Made by a program: the position numbers and the translations under genes. This document shows positions 42,599 through 52,295 of a stretch of DNA of 64,000 bases, one piece after another (the first letter of the stretch is position 1; every line of letters begins with the position of its first letter). The notes below the pieces were generated by a model that saw only the letters and a list, made by a program, of their open reading frames with translations, was not told the DNA's origin and did no database searches. Source of the stretch: JAJEFO01 sp965209045 (GTDB taxonomy: Bacteria; Pseudomonadota; Alphaproteobacteria; Rhodobacterales; Rhodobacteraceae). The stretch is taken from positions 1,550,001 through 1,614,000 of the forward strand of contig CBDBPW010000003.1 of the NCBI GenBank assembly GCA_965209045.1. The letters are read 5' to 3'.

Positions 42599-43933
42599 TC
42601 AAGCACGGTAGATCTGGGCCACCCGGTCCACGGCGGCATCCACGGACAGCCTTTCGCTTTCCCCGGTCCGCCGCGACGCCAGCTCTACGAACCCTTGCGC
42701 AAGGTCGCGAGGTCCGACCGTGATCCTCCACGGAAGCCCGATCAGGTCCATGGTGGCAAACTTTGCTCCCGGCCGCTCTTCCCTGTCGTCGTAGAGCGGA
42801 TCCAGTCCACGTTCGATCAGCGCCGCTTCCAGCCGTTCGCTGGCCCCGTCCGTGCCTGCGTCCCCTTGCCTGAGATTCAAGATTCCTGCGTGGAACGGTG
42901 TCACGCCTTCAGGCCAGACGATGCCCTTCCCGTCGTGGCTTGCCTCGATGATCGCGCCAAGAAGGCGGCTTACGCCGATGCCGTGCGACCCCATGTGAAC
43001 CGCGACATCGTTCCCGTCGGCGTCCTGAACCGTGGCGCCCATGGGCTCGGAATACTTGGTGCCGAAGTAGAATATCTGTCCCACCTCGATGCCTCGTGCA
43101 GACCGGCGCCTCTCTTCCGGAATCTCGTTGAAGAGTGCCACGTCATGGGTTTCGTCGGTACGGGCATAGCGCGACGTGAATTCCTCGAGCACGGCCTGGC
43201 ACTGCGCCTTGTCGCCGTAGTCGATCTCCCGGTCGCCGATCTTCAGTTCCGTGATGGCGTTGTCGAAGAAGACCTCTGACTCTCCGGTCTCGGCGAGAAC
43301 GAGAAACTCATGCGTGTCATCACCGCCAATGGGTCCGGAATCGGCTCGCATCGGAATCGCCTGCAACCCCATTCGTTCGTACGTGCGAAGATAGCTGACG
43401 AGGTGACGATTGTAGGCATGCATGGCGTCCGCCTTCGTCAGGTCGAAGTTGTAACCGTCCTTCATGTAGAATTCGCGACCGCGCATGATGCCGAAACGGG
43501 GCCGGATCTCGTCCCGGAACTTCCACTGGATCTGGTACATCGTCAGCGGAAGGTCCCGGTAGGATGAGACGTGCGCACGGAAGATGTCGGTTATGAGTTC
43601 CTCTGCCGTCGGCGTGTAGAGGATGTCGCGGTCGTGGCGGTCCCGGATGCGAAGCATCTCTTCGCCGTAATCGTCGTAGCGTCCGCTTTCACGCCAGAGA
43701 TCCGCCGACTGCAGCGTGGGCATCAGCATCGGAATGTGGCCGGCACGCTGCTGCTCCTCGTGGATGATGTCCTCGATCTTTCTCAACACCTTGAAACCGA
43801 GGGGCAGCCACGAGTAGATGCCGGCAGAGGCCTGCTTGATCATGCCCGCCCGAAGCATGTATCGGTGCGAAACGATCTGCGCCTCAGCAGGCGTTTCCTT
43901 AAGCACGGGAAGGAAGTAGCGGGAAAGGCGCAT
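42599..43933 (-). CDS. proS: Prolyl-tRNA synthetase (short, alphaproteobacterial type)
   Basis: Class II aminoacyl-tRNA synthetase charging tRNA-Pro. The 444-residue length marks the short alphaproteobacterial form without the inserted editing domain. Motif 2 region RDEIRPRFGIMRGREFYMKDGY and motif 3 region GSHGIGVSRLLGAIIE are clear (each shown within the limit of the alignment, about residues 136 and 318). The C-terminal anticodon-binding domain is present. In many relatives proS lies beside lolC; here it is about 10 kb away. Confidence 0.95.
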   Translation of the reverse strand: MRLSRYFLPVLKETPAEAQIVSHRYMLRAGMIKQASAGIYSWLPLGFKVLRKIEDIIHEEQQRAGHIPMLMPTLQSADLWRESGRYDDYGEEMLRIRDRHDRDILYTPTAEELITDIFRAHVSSYRDLPLTMYQIQWKFRDEIRPRFGIMRGREFYMKDGYNFDLTKADAMHAYNRHLVSYLRTYERMGLQAIPMRADSGPIGGDDTHEFLVLAETGESEVFFDNAITELKIGDREIDYGDKAQCQAVLEEFTSRYARTDETHDVALFNEIPEERRRSARGIEVGQIFYFGTKYSEPMGATVQDADGNDVAVHMGSHGIGVSRLLGAIIEASHDGKGIVWPEGVTPFHAGILNLRQGDAGTDGASERLEAALIERGLDPLYDDREERPGAKFATMDLIGLPWRITVGPRDLAQGFVELASRRTGESERLSVDAAVDRVAQIYRA

Positions 43934-44305
43934 GGGATAGGTTCCTCGAGACGTGACAGCCTCGAACTACGCCATGCGACCGTGCTGGACAAGGAACCGT
44001 TGCCAGCTGGCCGCCGCCCGTGCCGCGCCATGCAAGACCGAAGCAGGAGACGAGACAGGCATGCCGGCGTCTTCCAGTTTCGCATCCGACGCCGACGAGC
44101 CAAATGGCGCCTGTCCGGAAGCACGAACTCTTGCCGATTCCAGAACGCGGTCATCCCGCTGCGGCGCTTGGGATTGGCGGCGTCCGGCCGTGCCCATGGG
44201 AATCCTTCCAGCAAGGCAGTACGCCCGGAATGGCCGCGATGCCGTCCCATGTCGCGCAACAAGTGCTTGCAAATGGCGGGCGAGTCGTTGCGAGCCTGGA
44301 TCCGC
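43934..44305. other. 372-base gene-free stretch
   Basis: Between rhaI and proS, both on the minus strand. It includes the presumed proS promoter. Open frames on both strands are shadows without domain character; no clear hairpin terminator for rhaI was seen. Confidence 0.45.
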
Positions 44306-45541
44306 TCAGCGATCGGATACCGAGTCCTGATAGGCGGCAAGTTCACCAATCAATGCTTGACCAGACGGGACGTCCGCGCGCCTGCAGAACTCGCGCCAAA
44401 CCTCACCAAACGGCAGGTCTCTTGCTTCCTCCATGACCGCCAGCCTTTGCGTGAAATCAAGCGCCGCCTCCGCGGCCTTCACGCGACCCAGCGGCAAGAG
44501 CAGCGCTCTGAGCAGCGCCTTTTGCATGTTGCGTGTGCCGAGAGCCCAAGCCGCGGTGCGGCTTATGGTGGCGTCAAAGAAGTCGAGCCCGATGTGGGTG
44601 CGGCCCAACATCTGGGCACTGACCAGTTCCTGGGCCACCGCGATGATGTCGTCATTCAGCAGAATGACATGGTCGCTGTCCCATCTCATAGGCCGTGACA
44701 CATGCAGAAGGATTGCATCCAGCGAAAGTGCCACGGCGCTCAACTTGTCAGCGATGTCCTCAGTCGGATGGAAATGCCCCATGTCCAGGCAAAGCAGCAA
44801 CCCCTTCCGGATGGCGTAGCCAAGATAGAATTCGTGACTGCCGACCGTGCACGCCTCGACTCCGATGCCAAACAGCTTGCTCTCGACGGCATCAAGCATG
44901 TGCGACCGATCATGAACGTCGGAAAGCATCGCGTCGAGCGACGCTTCCAGCCGCATCCGCGCCGCACTCCTGTCGATGGGCGTATCCTTGTAGCCGTCCG
45001 GAACCCAGACGTTGTTGACCACGGGGGAGCCGATTTCGCGGCCCATCCGTGCCGCAATCTCCCGTGCCCGGCGCCCGTGCTCGATCCAGAACTCGCGAAC
45101 GCCCTTGTCTGGATGGGAAAGCGTCAGGTTGTCGTCTGCCTTGGCATGGGCGAAAAAAGTCGGGTTGAAATCGAGCCCGAGCCCGTTTGCCCGGGCCCAG
45201 TCGACCCAGTTCGCGAAATGCTTGTACTCGATTTCGTCGCGATCCGGCGCGTCGTCAGCATCCATGTACATGGCGTGAAGATTGAGACGGTGCCGTCCCG
45301 GGATCATCGAAATGGCGAACTCCAGGTCAGCGCGCAGTTCGCTTGGGTTTCGGGCACGACCCGGATGGTTTCCGGTTGCCTGGATCCCGCCGCTCGACTT
45401 GCCGCCTTTCGCCTCGAAGCCGATCACGTCGTCTCCCTGCCAGCAGTGGACGGATATCGGGATCGGCCGGAGTCGGTCAATGGCGTGCTCCGTGTCGACG
45501 CCCCACTCCGCAAAGATCGCTCTGGCGGTCTCGTAGGTCAT
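44306..45541 (-). CDS. rhaI: L-rhamnose isomerase
   Basis: Converts L-rhamnose to L-rhamnulose. The 411-residue protein keeps the RhaA family features: PISVHCWQGDDVIGFE, GGIQATGNHPGRARNPSELRADLE (about residues 47-70), the metal-site segments LGLDFNPTFFAH, DAVESKLFGIG and LDMGHFHPTE, and HIGLDFFDAT. The ATG at 45541 fits the homologous N-terminus; a longer frame to 45652 overlaps rhaD. It follows rhaD by 10 bases and ends the rhaD-rhaI operon. Confidence 0.95.
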   Translation of the reverse strand: MTYETARAIFAEWGVDTEHAIDRLRPIPISVHCWQGDDVIGFEAKGGKSSGGIQATGNHPGRARNPSELRADLEFAISMIPGRHRLNLHAMYMDADDAPDRDEIEYKHFANWVDWARANGLGLDFNPTFFAHAKADDNLTLSHPDKGVREFWIEHGRRAREIAARMGREIGSPVVNNVWVPDGYKDTPIDRSAARMRLEASLDAMLSDVHDRSHMLDAVESKLFGIGVEACTVGSHEFYLGYAIRKGLLLCLDMGHFHPTEDIADKLSAVALSLDAILLHVSRPMRWDSDHVILLNDDIIAVAQELVSAQMLGRTHIGLDFFDATISRTAAWALGTRNMQKALLRALLLPLGRVKAAEAALDFTQRLAVMEEARDLPFGEVWREFCRRADVPSGQALIGELAAYQDSVSDR

Positions 45542-45551
45542 GACAGCGTTC

Positions 45552-47654
45552 CTATCGCGTGAATGCCTGGACGTTGCCTGCATCCACGTTGAGTATGTTT
45601 CCGGTCGACTTTGCGGATCTGTCGGCAGCAAAGAAGTAACACGCCTCCGCAATGTCCGCCGGCAGGACCGAACGCTTCAACATCGACCGATTCCGGTACA
45701 TCTCCTCCAACCCGGCCCTGTCGGTTCCATAGGTCGCCGCCCGCTGCTCCAGCCACTCGCCTTCCCAGATTCTTGAATCCTGGAGAACGGCGTCCGGATT
45801 GACGACGTTGACCCGAATGCCCGCTTCAGCGCCCTCCAGCGCCAGACAGCGTGCCAGATGGATCTCGGAGGCCTTGGCCGCGCAATAGGCCGATGCATTG
45901 GGCGATGCGGCAAGGCCGTTCTTTGAAGCCACGAACACGATGGACCCGCCAAGTCCCTGCGCCCGCAGCACCTTGAACGCCTCGCGGCCGGCAAGGAAAT
46001 AGCCCGTGCCGAGGATTTCCATGTTCTTGTTCCACAACGCCAGGGACGTGTCCTCCACCGAAGCGGAAGTCGCGATGCCTGCGCTTGACACGAGAATGTC
46101 CAGGCCACCGAATTCCGCCGCCGTCTCGTCGAAGGCCTTGGCAACCGAGTCCTCGTCGGTCACGTCCATCAGAACTGCACGAACAACGTCCTCACCATGA
46201 CGCTGAACGAGAGCGTCGCACGTTGAGGCCAATCCTTCCGAATCGATGTCAGCCAGCATCACGCAAGCCCCTTCGGCAAGGTATCGTTCGGCAGTCGCAG
46301 ACCCGATTCCTCCGGCTCCGCCAGTCACGAGCGCAATGCGCCCGGCCAGCGATTTCGGCTTTGGCATGCGCTGCAGCTTCGCTTCCTCGAGAAGCCAGTA
46401 TTCGATGTCGAAAGCCTCCTGTTCCGGCAAGCCTCGGTAGCTGCTGACGGCGCAGGCGCCACGCTTGACGTTGATTGCGTTGACGTAGAACTCGCCCGAA
46501 ATCCGTGCAGTCGCCTTGTCCTTGGCAAACGTGATCAAGCCAATTCCCGGGACAAGATACACAACGGCGTTGGGATCGCGAAGCGCCGGGCTTTCAGCGC
46601 GCTTGCAGCGCTCGTAATAGGCCGCGTAGTCCTCGCGATAGGCGGCGATGCGGGCAGGAAGGACTTCAAGCGCCTCGTCGACATTTGCCTTCGACGGGTC
46701 GAATTCGACCACCAGCGGACGGATCTTCGTGCGCAAGAAATGGTCGGGACAGGAAGTGCCGAGAGCTGCAAGCGCCTCCATGTCCCGCGAATTGACGAAT
46801 TCAAGCACGTCTTCGGAATCGGCAAAGTGCCCGACCATGTGCTGGTTGGCCGAGACAGCGCCCCGGATTGCAGGCATGAGTCTTGCGGCAACCTTTCGGC
46901 GTTCGCCGCGCGGAAGGCCGTTGTGTCGAACGCCGCCAAACGCCGTGACCGCCTCCGTGCGTTCCTGAAGCCATGCAGCGGCGCCGTTGATCACGTCGAT
47001 CGTGGTTTCGTAGCAACTCTTTGCCGTGTCCCCCCATGTGAACAGCCCGTGGCTCTCAAGGACGACGCCAACTGCGTCAGGATTGTCGAGACAGAACCTC
47101 TCCAGCCATAGTCCCAGCTCGTAGCCCGGACGCTTCCACGGAAGCCAACCGACACCATCGCCGAATATCTTTGCTGTCAGCGCCTGCGAATCTTTCGAGG
47201 CAGCTACGGCGATGATCGCGTCAGCGTGCACGTGGTCGACGTGCCTGTGCGGAACGTATGCATGCAGGGGCGTGTCGATCGAGGCCGCACGTGGATTCAG
47301 GTTGAACGTGCAATGGGGCAGATAGCCAACCATTTCGTCCTCGTGCTCGACCCCGCGGTACAGTGCCTTGAGCGCGTGCAGCCGGTCCATGTACAGGGTT
47401 GCGAAACCGTCAAGATTCATTGATCCGATGTCGCCCCCCGAACCCTTGACCCAAAGAACCTCGACGTCTTCTCCGGTGAGCGGATCCCTTTCCTGAATCT
47501 TGGCCGACGTGTTCCCGCCACCGTAGTTTGTCACGCGTCTGTCCAGTCCAAGGATGTTGGAGCGGTAGAGCAGCAGCTCGGATTCGCTCCGGCCTTCGGA
47601 AATTGCGTCGTCCCACCTGTTCTCAAGAATTCGGCTTTCGGGCGAGTTCAACAT
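45552..47654 (-). CDS. rhaD: Bifunctional rhamnulose-1-phosphate aldolase/short-chain alcohol dehydrogenase
   Basis: 700-residue fusion. The N-terminal class II aldolase part (to about residue 420) has VTNYGGGNTSAK and the metal-binding HVDHVHADAI, and would split rhamnulose-1-phosphate to DHAP and lactaldehyde. The C-terminal SDR part has the NAD loop TGGAGGIGSATAERYL and the active-site YCAAK, and would act on lactaldehyde. The ATG at 47654 has AGGA close upstream; one at 47672 does not. It diverges from rhaR across the operator. Confidence 0.93.
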   Translation of the reverse strand: MLNSPESRILENRWDDAISEGRSESELLLYRSNILGLDRRVTNYGGGNTSAKIQERDPLTGEDVEVLWVKGSGGDIGSMNLDGFATLYMDRLHALKALYRGVEHEDEMVGYLPHCTFNLNPRAASIDTPLHAYVPHRHVDHVHADAIIAVAASKDSQALTAKIFGDGVGWLPWKRPGYELGLWLERFCLDNPDAVGVVLESHGLFTWGDTAKSCYETTIDVINGAAAWLQERTEAVTAFGGVRHNGLPRGERRKVAARLMPAIRGAVSANQHMVGHFADSEDVLEFVNSRDMEALAALGTSCPDHFLRTKIRPLVVEFDPSKANVDEALEVLPARIAAYREDYAAYYERCKRAESPALRDPNAVVYLVPGIGLITFAKDKATARISGEFYVNAINVKRGACAVSSYRGLPEQEAFDIEYWLLEEAKLQRMPKPKSLAGRIALVTGGAGGIGSATAERYLAEGACVMLADIDSEGLASTCDALVQRHGEDVVRAVLMDVTDEDSVAKAFDETAAEFGGLDILVSSAGIATSASVEDTSLALWNKNMEILGTGYFLAGREAFKVLRAQGLGGSIVFVASKNGLAASPNASAYCAAKASEIHLARCLALEGAEAGIRVNVVNPDAVLQDSRIWEGEWLEQRAATYGTDRAGLEEMYRNRSMLKRSVLPADIAEACYFFAADRSAKSTGNILNVDAGNVQAFTR

Positions 47655-47737
47655 GGCGTCCTGACCTGTCATGTCGGTCGAGTGGTTGTGAGAATTCGCT
47701 GCAGGGTTAGTCCAACGCCCCAGAATGTCAATCGCTA

Positions 47738-47796
47738 TCAATCAAATTCGATCATATTTTGTCAAAAAATGATTGATGTTGATCGAATTTGATTGA
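47738..47796. promoter_or_regulatory. Rhamnose operator between rhaD and rhaR
   Basis: A perfect 17-bp inverted repeat, TCAATCAAATTCGATCA at 47738-47754 and its complement at 47780-47796, with a 25-base AT-rich spacer. Extra TGATTGA-like half sites lie in the spacer and just left of the repeat. The GC drop and position between the divergent rhaD and rhaR genes fit binding by the DeoR-family RhaR, controlling both operons. Confidence 0.75.
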
Positions 47797-47842
47797 CAGC
47801 CGCCACGGAATTGCGCATCTTCTGCAGCCAAGGGAGGCGAAA

Positions 47843-48646
47843 ATGCACGAAAAGGAACGCCATCGGATCGTCTTGTCAGCCGTGCAGGATCGCCCCGTGG
47901 TCACGGTGGCGGACCTTTGCAGCATGACCGGCGCATCCGAAGCAACGATCCGCCGCGACATCTCGACACTGCACGTGCAGAGACGTCTGCGCCGCGTGCG
48001 CGGCGGCGCCGAGGCCATCACGCCTCCGCAGATCCTGGGGCTCGCCGGGCGGCCGTTCGCGGTGAACGAGACGCTGCGGATTGCGGAAAAGCAGGCCATC
48101 GCCCGAGCGGGCGCGAACCTGTGCGAAGATGGTGACAGCATCATCATCAACGGCGGCACGACCACGTTTCAGATGGTGCACCCGCTGACGACGCGTCGGC
48201 TGCAGGTCTTCACCAATTCGTTTCCGATTGCCGAGCACCTCCTGAGGCACTCCAAGAACACGATCATGCTTCCCGGCGGAGCGATCTATCGCGAACAGAA
48301 CATCATCCTCAGTCCCTTCGACAACGACGTGACCCGGAACTTCTATGCGCGACGGATGTTCATGGGGGCGCACGGCCTGGGGCCGCTTGGCCTGATGGAG
48401 GCTGATCCCCTTCTCGTGCAGGCCGAACACAAGCTCATTGGGCAGGCAGACGAACTTGTCGTGCTGGTCGACAGTTCAAAGTTCGGCCAGCGGTCGAGCC
48501 TGGTTCTCTGTCCGCTTGAACGGATCACGGCCGTCATCACCGATGACGGCATTCCAGACAATGCAGCCGCCATGCTGGAGGCGGCCGACGTGAATCTGAT
48601 CGTCGTCCAGGCGGGCGGCGGTCGAGAGAAAGAGGCGGCCTCATGA
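47843..48646 (+). CDS. rhaR: DeoR-family regulator of rhamnose catabolism
   Basis: 267-residue regulator with an N-terminal DeoR helix-turn-helix (LCSMTGASEATIRRDISTL, about residues 26-44). A DeoR sugar-phosphate sensor domain follows, with IIINGGTTTFQM and GAHGLGPLGLMEADPLL. The homologue in Rhizobium leguminosarum represses rhaRSTPQUK and rhaDI. GGAGG lies just before the ATG at 47843. First gene of the seven-gene plus-strand operon. Confidence 0.9.
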   Translation: MHEKERHRIVLSAVQDRPVVTVADLCSMTGASEATIRRDISTLHVQRRLRRVRGGAEAITPPQILGLAGRPFAVNETLRIAEKQAIARAGANLCEDGDSIIINGGTTTFQMVHPLTTRRLQVFTNSFPIAEHLLRHSKNTIMLPGGAIYREQNIILSPFDNDVTRNFYARRMFMGAHGLGPLGLMEADPLLVQAEHKLIGQADELVVLVDSSKFGQRSSLVLCPLERITAVITDDGIPDNAAAMLEAADVNLIVVQAGGGREKEAAS

Positions 48647-48693
48647 CCCGCCTCGAACGCAAACCCAATCATGACTTTCAGGGAGGAACCAAC

Positions 48694-49692
48694 ATGAAAC
48701 GTCGAACGTTCACTTCAATCCTGGCGGGGCTCAGCGTGGCTGCCGGCCTCTTTGGCACTGCTGCCGCGGCACAGGACATGCGCATCGCGCTTGTCGTAAA
48801 GGCATTGGGCATCGGCTTCTTTGAGGCCGCCGCGGAAGGCGCAGAGGAAGCGGCCGCCGAACTTGGCAATGTAGGGGTCATCTACACTGGCCCGACCGAC
48901 ACAACCGCCGAAGGCCAGATCGAGGTCATCAACTCCTTGATCGCTCAGGGCGTCGACGCCATCGCGATTTCGGCCAACGACCCGGACGCACTGGTTCCGG
49001 CACTGAAGAAGGCGATGCAGCGCGGCATCACCGTGATCTCCTGGGATTCGGGCGTCGCCGAGGAAGGCCGCCAGATGCACCTGAATCCGTCATCGAACGC
49101 GCTGATCGGCAACATGATCATCAAGCTCGCCGCCGATCATCTGCCGGACGGCGGCCAGGTTGCGGTGCTTTCGGCTTCGGCGACGGCAACCAACCAGAAC
49201 ACCTGGATCGCCGAAATGAACAAGGTCATGGGCAACTATCCTGGCATTGAAGTCGTTGCCACCGTCTATGGCGACGACCTTGCCGACAAGTCCTACCGTG
49301 AAGCGCAGGGCCTAATGCAATCCTACCCCGACCTGGACGCGATCATCGCGCCGACCTCTGTTGGCATCGTGGCTGCCGCGCAGGCTGTGGCAGACGCTGG
49401 CAAGATCGGCGAAATCAACGTGACAGGGCTGGGCCTGCCGTCGGAAATGGCCGGCGCCATTCAGTCTGGCGCCTCGAGATCATTCGCGATCTGGAATCCG
49501 ATCGACCTCGGGTATTCCGCGACCATGATTGCGCATGCGCTTGCCACAGGAGCCGCCACGGCGGCACCAGGCGCTGAAATACCGATGGGTCGCATGGGAT
49601 CGATAACGCTTGACGACACGAACGCCGCTGCAATGGCCGATCCGTTCATCTACGACAGCACGAACATCGACCAGTTCAAGTCGATCTTCTGA
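48694..49692 (+). CDS. rhaS: Rhamnose ABC transporter substrate-binding protein
   Basis: 332-residue periplasmic binding protein of the ribose-type family. The signal peptide is MKRRTFTSILAGLSVAAGLF extending to cleavage after Ala26. The mature part keeps QGVDAIAISANDPDAL and the hinge segment TSVGIVAAAQAV. GGGAGGA precedes the ATG at 48694. A stable hairpin follows the gene and precedes the ATPase gene. Confidence 0.92.
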   Translation: MKRRTFTSILAGLSVAAGLFGTAAAAQDMRIALVVKALGIGFFEAAAEGAEEAAAELGNVGVIYTGPTDTTAEGQIEVINSLIAQGVDAIAISANDPDALVPALKKAMQRGITVISWDSGVAEEGRQMHLNPSSNALIGNMIIKLAADHLPDGGQVAVLSASATATNQNTWIAEMNKVMGNYPGIEVVATVYGDDLADKSYREAQGLMQSYPDLDAIIAPTSVGIVAAAQAVADAGKIGEINVTGLGLPSEMAGAIQSGASRSFAIWNPIDLGYSATMIAHALATGAATAAPGAEIPMGRMGSITLDDTNAAAMADPFIYDSTNIDQFKSIF

Positions 49693-49706
49693 TCAAGAAC
49701 TACCGG

Positions 49707-49740
49707 TTCCGGCGCGAGTGTCATTGACGCCGCGCCGGAA
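49707..49740 (+). other. Intercistronic hairpin between rhaS and rhaT
   Basis: Perfect 10-bp inverted repeat TTCCGGCGCG (49707-49716) and CGCGCCGGAA (49731-49740), 14-base loop, 15 bases after the rhaS stop and 31 before rhaT. No U-run follows, so it is more likely an mRNA stabiliser or partial attenuator giving more binding protein than ATPase, as seen in other ABC operons. Function is inferred. Confidence 0.6.
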
Positions 49741-49770
49741 CGCGGTTCACCGTCGCAGACGAGCACACCC

Positions 49771-51318
49771 ATGCTAGCGGGAGCAACGCCAGACGTGTCT
49801 GCACCGGCCTCACCTGACGTCGCGCCGCTGCTCTCCTTGCAGGGCATAACCAAGGAATTTCCGGGCGTCCGGGCCCTCTCCAACGTCTCGCTGAACATCT
49901 ACCCCGGCCGCGTCACGGCTCTCGTGGGCGAGAACGGCGCCGGCAAGTCAACGGTCGTCAAGATTCTCACCGGGATATACCAGCCGAACGCAGGCGACAT
50001 CCTGATCGAGGGGCGACCGACGCTTTTCGCGACACCCCAATCCGCAGAAGAGGCAGGCGTCACGGCAATCCATCAGGAGACCGTACTCTTCGACCAGCTG
50101 TCTGTAGCGGAGAACATCTTCCTTGGTCATGCACCGCGTGACCGGTTCGGGCTGATCGACATCGGCAAGATGGCGGATCGGGCGCGAGAGATTCTTGCCG
50201 AGATCGGCGCGGGGATCGACCCGTCCCACAAGCTGCAGGATCTCGGCACCGCGAACAAGCATCTTGTCGCAATTGCGCGGGCCCTCTCCATCGACGCGCG
50301 CGTTGTGATCATGGACGAGCCAACCGCGGCGCTCAGCCACAAGGAGATCGATGAGCTTTACGACCTCGTCGAAGAGCTCAAGGCGCAAGGCAAGGCGATC
50401 CTCTTCATCAGCCACAAGTTCGAGGAGATATTCCGGATCGCCGATTTCTACACCGTCTACCGGGACGGGAAGATGGTTGGCGAAGGCCCGATTGCTGAGA
50501 TCACCGAGCCTGAACTCGTCAAGCTGATGGTCGGTCGCGACGTCAGCCAGATCTTTCCGGAACGCATCCACAACATCGGCGACGAAATCCTTCGAGTCGA
50601 GGGCTTTGAGCACCCCACGGAATTTGCTGAAATCGAATTCACCCTGCGAAAGGGCGAGATCCTGGGATTCTACGGGCTCGTCGGGGCGGGCAGGTCGGAA
50701 TTCATGCAGGCACTGTTCGGAGTCACGCGTCCTTCCGGCGGAAGCGTGGAGATCGAGGGGACGCCCACCAGCATCGGTTCACCCGCCGACGCGGTAGCCA
50801 ATGGCATTGTCTACGTGCCCGAGGACCGCGGCAGGCAGGGAGCGATTGGAGCGCTTCCGATTTTCCAGAACGTCACGTTGCCTTCGCTCGCGCAAACGTC
50901 ACGACACGGGTTCCTTCGGCTGGCGGAGGAGTTCAGGCGAGCACGCGAGTACACCGAACGGCTGGACCTGCGAGCGGCATCGCTCGACACGAATGTCGGC
51001 GATCTCTCTGGCGGAAACCAGCAAAAGGTGGTGATCGCCAAGTGGCTTGCCACAAAGCCGAAAATCATCATCCTGGACGAGCCGACCAAAGGCATCGACA
51101 TCGGGTCTAAAGCCGCCGTGCACGCGTTCATGGCGGAGCTCGCGGCCCAAGGGCTTGCGGTCATCATGGTAAGTTCGGAAATCCCGGAGGTTCTAGGCAT
51201 GTGCGATCGCGTCATCGTCATGCGCGAGGGGCGGATGGCCGCTGAATTGACGGGGACGGATTTGAGGCCGGAAACCCTCATTCATCACGCAGCGGGCATT
51301 CGGGAGGCCAGCGCATGA
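49771..51318 (+). CDS. rhaT: Rhamnose ABC transporter ATPase
   Basis: 515-residue sugar ATPase with two ATP-binding domains. The first has Walker A GENGAGKST and Walker B VVIMDEPTAALS. The second has the degenerate loop GLVGAGRSEFMQ, the signature LSGGNQQKVVIAKW and IILDEPTKGIDIG. This is the RbsA-type arrangement. It overlaps rhaP by 4 bases. Confidence 0.93.
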   Translation: MLAGATPDVSAPASPDVAPLLSLQGITKEFPGVRALSNVSLNIYPGRVTALVGENGAGKSTVVKILTGIYQPNAGDILIEGRPTLFATPQSAEEAGVTAIHQETVLFDQLSVAENIFLGHAPRDRFGLIDIGKMADRAREILAEIGAGIDPSHKLQDLGTANKHLVAIARALSIDARVVIMDEPTAALSHKEIDELYDLVEELKAQGKAILFISHKFEEIFRIADFYTVYRDGKMVGEGPIAEITEPELVKLMVGRDVSQIFPERIHNIGDEILRVEGFEHPTEFAEIEFTLRKGEILGFYGLVGAGRSEFMQALFGVTRPSGGSVEIEGTPTSIGSPADAVANGIVYVPEDRGRQGAIGALPIFQNVTLPSLAQTSRHGFLRLAEEFRRAREYTERLDLRAASLDTNVGDLSGGNQQKVVIAKWLATKPKIIILDEPTKGIDIGSKAAVHAFMAELAAQGLAVIMVSSEIPEVLGMCDRVIVMREGRMAAELTGTDLRPETLIHHAAGIREASA

Positions 51319-52295
51319 GTCGCATTGTCGCTTCGCGGGAGATGCTGCTGCTGGCGGCCATCGCATTGCTGCTCGGCCTGGTGTCAACGCGCTTCCCAGG
51401 GTTCGTGGAACCCGCGAACCTCGTGGCGGTCTTCAACGACACCTCGCCGCTGATACTGCTGGCCATTGGCCAGATGGTCGTGATCCTGACAAAGTGCATT
51501 GACCTTTCGGTCGCCGCCAACCTTGCGCTCTCCGGCATGGTCGCGGCGATGACCAACCTCGCGGTCCCGGACGCACCGATCGTTGCAATTCTGCTTGTCG
51601 CCACCGGATTCGGCACGATCCTGGGCATGATCAACGGCGTCCTCGTCTGGAAGCTCGACATCCCGCCTATCGTTGTGACGCTGGGCACCATGACGATCTT
51701 CCGAGGGACCATTTTTCTCCTGACCGAAGGCAAGTGGGTCAACAGTCACGAGATGACCCACGCATTCAAGGCATTTCCCCGGACCGAGCTTCTCGGCCTT
51801 CCGGTGCTTGGCTGGGTCGCGGTTGCCGTGGTCGTCCTGTTTTCCGTGATCATGACTCGCACTACGCTTGGCCGCGCCTTCTATGCCGTGGGCGGCAACC
51901 CCAACGCCGCGGCCTACGTCGGAATTGACGTCGGCCGCACGAAGTTCTGGGCCTTCACGATCTCGGGCGGTCTCGCGGGGTTGACGGGCTATCTCTGGGT
52001 TTCGCGCTTTGCTGTCGCATACGTGGACATTGCCGGCGGCTTTGAACTGGACGTCGTGGCGGCCTGCGTGATCGGCGGCGTCTCGATCATGGGCGGCATC
52101 GGTTCCGTCCCCGGGGCGCTTCTCGGCGCGCTCTTTCTCGGCGTCATCAAGAACGCACTGCCAGTTGTCAACATCTCGCCATTCTGGCAACTCGCGATTT
52201 CGGGGGGCGCGATCATCATTGCGGTCGCGCTCAACGCCCAAGCGAACCGCGAACGGGGGCGCATCATCCTCAAGCGCGCGGAACATGCCGCATGA
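51315..52295 (+). CDS. rhaP: Rhamnose ABC transporter permease
   Basis: 326-residue RbsC-type inner-membrane permease with eight to ten hydrophobic segments. GQMVVILTKCIDLSVAANLALSG marks the N-terminal family segment (about residues 51-73) and GGVSIMGGIGSVPGALLGAL the conserved C-terminal one. Overlaps both rhaT and rhaQ by 4 bases. Which of the two permeases is P and which Q follows the Rhizobium gene order. Confidence 0.9.
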   Translation: MSRIVASREMLLLAAIALLLGLVSTRFPGFVEPANLVAVFNDTSPLILLAIGQMVVILTKCIDLSVAANLALSGMVAAMTNLAVPDAPIVAILLVATGFGTILGMINGVLVWKLDIPPIVVTLGTMTIFRGTIFLLTEGKWVNSHEMTHAFKAFPRTELLGLPVLGWVAVAVVVLFSVIMTRTTLGRAFYAVGGNPNAAAYVGIDVGRTKFWAFTISGGLAGLTGYLWVSRFAVAYVDIAGGFELDVVAACVIGGVSIMGGIGSVPGALLGALFLGVIKNALPVVNISPFWQLAISGGAIIIAVALNAQANRERGRIILKRAEHAA